Shown: in pieces, positions 6,426 to 10,634 of the stretch
How positions within the stretch are numbered: the stretch's first letter is position 1
Layout of the letters: each line of letters opens with the position of its first letter
Assembly: GCA_029570245.1 (NCBI GenBank)
Contig: JAKQSH010000238.1
Span: 1-10,634, forward strand
DNA from: Deltaproteobacteria bacterium
GTDB lineage: Bacteria; Myxococcota_A; SURF-8
Direction of reading: 5' to 3'
Length of the DNA stretch: 10,634 nt
The notes under the pieces: model-generated
Databases searched by the model: none
Seen by the model: the letters and a program-made list of their open reading frames with translations, nothing else
What the model was told of the DNA's origin: nothing
Made by a program: the position numbers and the translations under genes

Positions 6426-7955
6426 TCATTTACCTCCTGTAAGATATGGACGGATGTCCGGGCGCAACATCAGTTTCGGCATTATTCGCAGGAAAAACTT
6501 CATCAGTTCCCACAATGCGGCAAACCCGCCACCCTGAACAACACTCATTTCAAGATGAGAAAGCATTTCGAATAATTCCTTGAGTTTATCTTTGGGAAGA
6601 TGCATGGGCGCATCCATAAGCGGACCGAACATCCAGTTCATGCCGGAACGGAGTGAAAGCTTTCTGAAACGCCGCTCGAATTCTGACAGCGCGGCCTGGC
6701 CGGTATCACCGGAACGGATCGCTGAAGCCGCAACTTCGGCAGCGATATCGCCGGTTTTTAAAGCGCCAAGATTGGTAATCATACCACAGGTCGTAACAGA
6801 GTCACCGACAGCAATAATGCCGTCTCCGACCATATTTTCAGGCAAGCGCCTCAAAAATCCTCTACAACCGTCGCTGAAACGCCCAGGAATTTCAGGAGTG
6901 CATCCCAAGCGGGCCAGAATGCGCGAATCTTTCTCCAGCCAGTCCGATACATATTCGTGAAGCGGACGATCAAGTTCCCGGTGGCGTCCCTTCTGAAGAG
7001 TTCCAGGCATCAGTTCCGTCCAGGATGGACCCGAAGACCAGTAAGACATTGCGGCTGGAGAACCGGGCGATGAATCCGGGTTGCCCACAACGAAACCGCA
7101 TTCATCAACCGGATTTTCAAGCGCCGGCATATCGACCGCCACCCCGAAAGACCAGCCGACAGGTTTTTCATTGACTTTTATACCGGCGGAATGGGCCAGA
7201 CTTCCGGTAATTCCCTCTGCGGAAATAACCACTCTGGCCTTAATTTCAGTGCCGCCATCAAGAGTAAGAACGCTCAATTCACCAAGACGAGAGATTTTTC
7301 GGACGCGGCTGTTCCATGCGATAATTGCACCGAGTTGAACGGCCTTCTGTGCAAGCGTCTCCACAAAACGGTCTTTCCAGACAACGGCAAAACCAGTCGG
7401 CAGACCACGTTCTTTTTTTGTGGCTACTCCATCCGGCCCCATAAGAATGAAATTGTGCAACCTGCCCCGCACCATTTCCGGCGAAAAATTAACGTCCAGT
7501 TCGTCTATCCGCAGACCGCCATCCGACGTTTCTTTAAGCATATATATATCGGGAACAGACGCAATCAGACCGCCATCGGGATGATGCGACCTGCGAGGAG
7601 ACGGCAGACGATCAAGAACGGCGAGGTCAAGACCAAGCATCCTTCCGCGAATAGCTGCGCCCAATCCTGCCGGACCGGCACCGACAATAAGAAGATCATA
7701 AACTTTGTCGGTGTCGATACCCATACATGGTTCTGGAATATCTTTTTCATGCATACCTTCAGGCAGGCGATGAACCCGCAGTGCTCCGACGGCGCAATCC
7801 TCCTCACAAGCCATGCAACCCAGACACAGTTCCGGGCGGGCGACAGAAACCGGCCTGCACGGACCATTGGATTCAAAAACGAATTCCGGGCAGGTTCCGG
7901 CACATATTCCGCAGCCGGTGCAGCGCTCTGCGTCCAATTTAATGATATTCGGCAT
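6426..7955 (-). CDS. FAD-dependent oxidoreductase with N-terminal 2[4Fe-4S] ferredoxin domain (FixC/geranylgeranyl-reductase-like)
   Basis: This 509-residue redox fusion begins with a bacterial-type ferredoxin. Cys12/15/18/22 (CX2CX2CX3CP) and Cys44/47/50/54 (CX2CX2CX3C) should each bind parts of two [4Fe-4S] clusters. A flavoprotein follows: DLLIVGAGPAGLGAA (87-101) is the FAD Rossmann motif, and GDGIIAVGDSVTT (about 377-389) is the second FAD motif containing the GD signature. This layout belongs to the geranylgeranyl reductase/FixC/ETF-QO-like superfamily. Electrons probably pass from a ferredoxin-type donor through the clusters to FAD and then to a lipophilic acceptor such as an isoprenoid or quinone; the substrate is inferred only at class level. 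The C-terminus is amphipathic and fairly hydrophobic (about 470-500), which fits membrane contact. A GTG at 7982 would add nine residues, but the ATG at 7955 has AGGAGA about 6-7 nt upstream. It is the first gene of the operon with the TetR regulator. Confidence 0.9.
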   Translation of the reverse strand: MPNIIKLDAERCTGCGICAGTCPEFVFESNGPCRPVSVARPELCLGCMACEEDCAVGALRVHRLPEGMHEKDIPEPCMGIDTDKVYDLLIVGAGPAGLGAAIRGRMLGLDLAVLDRLPSPRRSHHPDGGLIASVPDIYMLKETSDGGLRIDELDVNFSPEMVRGRLHNFILMGPDGVATKKERGLPTGFAVVWKDRFVETLAQKAVQLGAIIAWNSRVRKISRLGELSVLTLDGGTEIKARVVISAEGITGSLAHSAGIKVNEKPVGWSFGVAVDMPALENPVDECGFVVGNPDSSPGSPAAMSYWSSGPSWTELMPGTLQKGRHRELDRPLHEYVSDWLEKDSRILARLGCTPEIPGRFSDGCRGFLRRLPENMVGDGIIAVGDSVTTCGMITNLGALKTGDIAAEVAASAIRSGDTGQAALSEFERRFRKLSLRSGMNWMFGPLMDAPMHLPKDKLKELFEMLSHLEMSVVQGGGFAALWELMKFFLRIMPKLMLRPDIRPYLTGGK

Positions 7956-7988
7956 GTCAGTCTCTCCTAATTGAATTATCACGCCATA

Positions 7989-8017
7989 AATACCTACGGT
8001 CGGTATTATTAACCGAC
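7989..8017. promoter_or_regulatory. TetR-type operator: two overlapping dyads sharing one half-site
   Basis: The outer dyad AATACC-N7-GGTATT (7989-8007) encloses an imperfect CCTACGGTCGG core. A second dyad, GTCGGT-N7-ACCGAC (7999-8017), has perfect 6-bp arms and reuses the middle half-site. The pair covers the -10 element and probable transcription start of the flavoprotein-TetR promoter, exactly where a repressor would block initiation. ACCGAC-type half-sites are common in TetR-family operators. Binding by the TetR protein encoded at 5849-6424 is inferred from operon structure. Confidence 0.7.
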
Positions 8018-8034
8018 AAAAAGTAGAAAGTCAA
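8006..8034 (-). promoter_or_regulatory. Promoter of the flavoprotein-TetR operon
   Basis: On the minus strand TTGACT (8034-8029, five of six bases) is followed by a 17-nt spacer and TAATAA (8011-8006, four of six by strict alignment). Transcription would start near 7999, about 44 nt before the ATG of the ferredoxin-flavoprotein. The operator dyads overlap the spacer, the -10 and the start site. Confidence 0.65.
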
Positions 8035-8267
8035 GATGTTCGCATATCAAATTTTAATAATGGTCCAGAAGCATGAATCAGTGAGAGAGTAGAAAATATT
8101 CCCAACTTACAGTTTAAGTAGATATTTCAATTCGTTAAACTCGACAGCGACATTGTTTACGCTGCGTTGAATCGCCAAAGTGCTCTTTAATTTGCTTTTT
8201 TTAACGGACATGAATCAGAATGTGAAAAGCAATGCTGATAATCCTTCAAACTGTTGGAGATTTTCCG
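8018..8267 (+). other. AT-rich non-coding leader upstream of the lipoprotein gene
   Basis: This is the non-coding stretch between the leftward TetR-operon promoter and the rightward lipoprotein gene. I see no supported gene in it. It is AT-rich and contains an inverted repeat AGTTTAA-N17-TTAAACT (8111-8141). No convincing rightward -35/-10 pair could be picked. The lipoprotein promoter must lie here or overlap the TetR operator zone. Confidence 0.5.
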
Positions 8268-10634
8268 ATGCGACTGAAATCACTGTTTCTTGTACTGCTG
8301 TTGACGCTGCCGACGTTTTTTATCTTTTCCTGCCAGTCAGATTCTGGCGGAAAAGAATCCCCTGATGGTGATGAATCCATAGATGGGGATCAGGATGCCG
8401 AAACTGTCTCTGAGGAAGAAAGCGACGGTGATTCGGAAAAAGAAGTATCTCAGGAAAAAGATACGGAAAACAGCGAATCGGAACAGGGTTGGCAGCCATA
8501 CTGGCCGCCTGAAACCGACACGCCGATGATTGATACGCCGTTCGTACAGGAAATAAACCACACGGTCAACGAGCTTGAAGAGGGCATAGGCGGTCTTGTA
8601 TCTGTGCTTGTTCCACCGGAAGAACTGAAAGACAGTTTTGAAACGCCCACACAGATTACCCCGCGCGGACTGATTATGCACGACGACTCAGGTAATCCGT
8701 ATGTGCTCGGAACAGGCGAAAGCGACGCCGATCTTATCGCTGCCGCGTTCTGCGACAAAGGGCTTATGCTAGCAGGACCGGATAAGGTGTACATGCTGGC
8801 GCCTGGAGATGACGAATATACAGTAAGCGCCGTTCCGGCGGATATTTCGTCAGGCATCACCGGCTTGAGTTCCGGCGCGGAAAGAATTTACATCAATACG
8901 CTGAAAGGCCTGACCATCGCCGATTTCGAGTCGGAAATTGTCTGGCCCCGGAATGGTGATATAGTAATAGCCTCTTATGAATATGAAAGTACGGTTTACG
9001 TTGCAGAAACTGATTCTGTTGCGGCATTCAGCTCAGACGACCTGGAAAATCCGATCTGGACGCTTGGAAAAGCGCAGGGCCTCAATGTCGATCCGTTGAT
9101 TGCAATTGTGCCGCATGTAAACCTTCCGCAGAACATCGACCTTGTAATTGTTGGAGAAAACGGACTGCAGGCTATTATGGAAAATGACGGCGAACCGGAA
9201 CTGCTGCAGAATGTCACAGAATTCGCCACAGGCAGAATTCCTCTGGACGCACCGTCCTGCGCCGAACGCACATCGGACGGCGGGTTTATTGTTGGTACGG
9301 CCGGCGGAGCGTACAGGATAATGAACAGAGATGCCGGAAACGAATGGCGCGTTTACAACCAGATTCGCTGGCTTCCACATGAAAACGTCAAATCCATAGC
9401 CACAACTCCCGGCACTGAAGACAGCCCGATATACTTCGCAACACAGGAAGGTCTGGCCTTCGTCACGGTCGAGCACATGAATTTCGAACAGAAATCCGAA
9501 TTCTTCGTGGATCGTATACTTAAACGCCATGATCGCGACGGAGCAGTCGCCGATTCGCACATGACAACGCCGGGCGACCTTTCGACAAGCATCCCATGGG
9601 ATTCCGACAATGACGGCGGCTGGACCTGTTACTGGCTTTTAAGCGAATGCTTCCGCTACAAAGTCACCGGCGACGAAGAAGCCAAAGCGCATTTTGATAA
9701 ATCGCTGGAACGCATGTTAAGTTTCCGCACTCTTACGGGAACAGATTATTTCCTCGCCAGAGCTGTCATAAGAAAAGACGGCTGCCAGCTGGATGACTGC
9801 GACAACCCGGACGACGGCGAATGGTTCACATCGCCAGACGGCGAATGGTGGGTGAAAGGCGACACGTCCAACGACGAAGTAACATCGCATATGTTTATGA
9901 TGGGCCATGCTTACGACCTGTGCGCGGACGAGACGCAGAAACAGCAGATAAGAGATCACGTAAACGGTATAGTCGGAGGCATTATCGACCATGGTTATCA
10001 ACTGTGGGATGTTGACGGACAGTGCACGACATACGGTCAGTTCGACCCGGAATACGTGAACGGCCTCGCCGGAAAATACAGCGACGGCGGCAGACGTTCG
10101 GCACAGATGCTCGGCGCACTCACACTTGCACAATACCTGACCGAAGATAAAAAATACGATGAAGCTAAAGAATACCTCATCAACGAACATCAATACGATG
10201 AAAACATAATGCACGAAAGCGAACCTGCTTTCCGGAAAGGAAGCGGAGATGGCGACGAGCTTGCAATGCAGGCTTTTTTCGTTCTGCTCAGATATGAAAA
10301 AGACCCGGCCCTTCGTGAGAAATGGCTTACAGGATGGCGCGGCACCTACTCGAACATGAAAACTCAGCAGGACGCGCTCTGGGATGTGGTTAACGCCGTT
10401 GTGGGAGGAGACAGCCCGGATTTCACGTACAGCAAACGCTGGTTTCAACTATATCCGATGGACCTGATCCGCTGGCCGCAACACAATCACCATCGTAAGG
10501 ATATCGTTGACGCGCCGGAATACTATATGAACCAGCACCCGGAAAGACGCATGCGAAGCGATGGCTTCATCATTCCGCCGGATGAACGTCCGAATACGCG
10601 CCACAACACCTGCCAGTTCGAAGTTGAAGGCGGC
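8268..10634 (+). CDS. Secreted lipoprotein with acidic linker, beta-propeller-like and alpha-toroid-like domains; gene runs off the right edge
   Basis: The frame is open for 789 codons from the ATG at 8268 to the end of the window, so the C-terminus is missing. GGAG lies 8 nt before the start. A lipoprotein signal peptide (residues 1-21, hydrophobic core LFLVLLLTLPTFFIF) ends in the lipobox IFSC, with Cys22 as the lipidated residue. An acidic, Ser-rich tether follows (about 24-73) with three DGD triplets. Residues about 85-405 look like a beta-propeller: repeated short strands such as GLMLAGPDKVYML, ERIYINTLKGLTIADF and IRWLPHENVKSIA. The last resembles two-component-regulator propeller blades. 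Residues about 410-789 look like an (alpha/alpha) toroid related to six-hairpin glycosidase-type proteins. Examples are DNDGGWT (447-453), a Cys- and Trp-rich ECFRYKVTGDEEA helix, KGDTSNDE (530-537) and GIIDHGYQLWDVDG. The protein should be anchored at the cell surface or periplasm. Enzymatic activity, perhaps on polysaccharide, is inferred from fold resemblance only. Confidence 0.88.
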   Translation, partial: MRLKSLFLVLLLTLPTFFIFSCQSDSGGKESPDGDESIDGDQDAETVSEEESDGDSEKEVSQEKDTENSESEQGWQPYWPPETDTPMIDTPFVQEINHTVNELEEGIGGLVSVLVPPEELKDSFETPTQITPRGLIMHDDSGNPYVLGTGESDADLIAAAFCDKGLMLAGPDKVYMLAPGDDEYTVSAVPADISSGITGLSSGAERIYINTLKGLTIADFESEIVWPRNGDIVIASYEYESTVYVAETDSVAAFSSDDLENPIWTLGKAQGLNVDPLIAIVPHVNLPQNIDLVIVGENGLQAIMENDGEPELLQNVTEFATGRIPLDAPSCAERTSDGGFIVGTAGGAYRIMNRDAGNEWRVYNQIRWLPHENVKSIATTPGTEDSPIYFATQEGLAFVTVEHMNFEQKSEFFVDRILKRHDRDGAVADSHMTTPGDLSTSIPWDSDNDGGWTCYWLLSECFRYKVTGDEEAKAHFDKSLERMLSFRTLTGTDYFLARAVIRKDGCQLDDCDNPDDGEWFTSPDGEWWVKGDTSNDEVTSHMFMMGHAYDLCADETQKQQIRDHVNGIVGGIIDHGYQLWDVDGQCTTYGQFDPEYVNGLAGKYSDGGRRSAQMLGALTLAQYLTEDKKYDEAKEYLINEHQYDENIMHESEPAFRKGSGDGDELAMQAFFVLLRYEKDPALREKWLTGWRGTYSNMKTQQDALWDVVNAVVGGDSPDFTYSKRWFQLYPMDLIRWPQHNHHRKDIVDAPEYYMNQHPERRMRSDGFIIPPDERPNTRHNTCQFEVEGG

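Noticed and set aside
7191..7970. 259-codon open frame on the plus strand
   Set aside because: It is antisense to the ferredoxin-flavoprotein, whose motifs and start are clear.
7956..7982. 9-residue extension of the ferredoxin-flavoprotein from a GTG codon
   Set aside because: The extension would contain the AGGAGA site that serves the ATG at 7955, and the ferredoxin domain begins naturally after that ATG.
8160..8220. Possible hairpin AAAG-TGCT-CTTT followed by a T-run, resembling a weak terminator
   Set aside because: The stem is only 4 bp and is separated from the T-run by several bases; it would not be stable enough to call.
9717..10448. 243-codon open frame on the minus strand
   Set aside because: It is antisense to the lipoprotein toroid region, which is uninterrupted and domain-like. 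The antisense translation has no family resemblance.

Overview
The window reads as chromosome of a Gram-negative bacterium of moderate GC (roughly 48-50% by eye). Evidence is a lipoprotein with a classical lipobox and an acidic DGD-rich linker, surface-glycan type genes, and a free-standing elongation factor G. The DGD-rich lipoprotein linker and the propeller-toroid protein recall deltaproteobacterial-type lineages (Myxococcota, Bradymonadota and allied uncultured phyla). That placement is an impression from sequence style and is not proven here. I see no phage genes, transposase, CRISPR array, tRNA or rRNA.

Layout from left to right. (1) Positions 1-1662, minus strand: a radical SAM enzyme with a SPASM/Twitch-like C-terminal cysteine region, followed by the N-terminal part of a family 2 glycosyltransferase that leaves the window. 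(2) Positions 1663-1983: a divergent control region with one candidate promoter facing each way. (3) Positions 1984-3543, plus strand: an apparent three-gene operon of an ECF-type sigma factor, a small two-span membrane protein with a His-rich tail, and a SAM-dependent methyltransferase. It is closed by a strong hairpin terminator that also faces the convergent neighbour. (4) Positions 3570-5645, minus strand: a full-length EF-G outside any ribosomal-protein operon. (5) Positions 5782-8034, minus strand: a self-contained regulated unit of promoter with overlapping TetR-type operator, a ferredoxin-flavoprotein fusion, a translationally coupled TetR regulator, and an intrinsic terminator. (6) Positions 8268-10634, plus strand: the first 789 codons of a large secreted lipoprotein with a beta-propeller-like part and an alpha-toroid-like part.

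How the genes may work together. The TetR/flavoprotein pair is best explained as an autoregulated, ligand-inducible redox operon, because a double dyad lies over its promoter. The sigma factor, His-rich membrane protein and methyltransferase probably form a membrane-stress or metal-linked regulon control unit. No classical anti-sigma factor is visible, so the small membrane protein is a natural candidate partner. The radical SAM and glycosyltransferase genes look like the edge of a surface-glycan or natural-product cluster that continues to the left. The most promising leads for undescribed biology are the sigma factor/His-rich membrane protein operon and the propeller-toroid lipoprotein.
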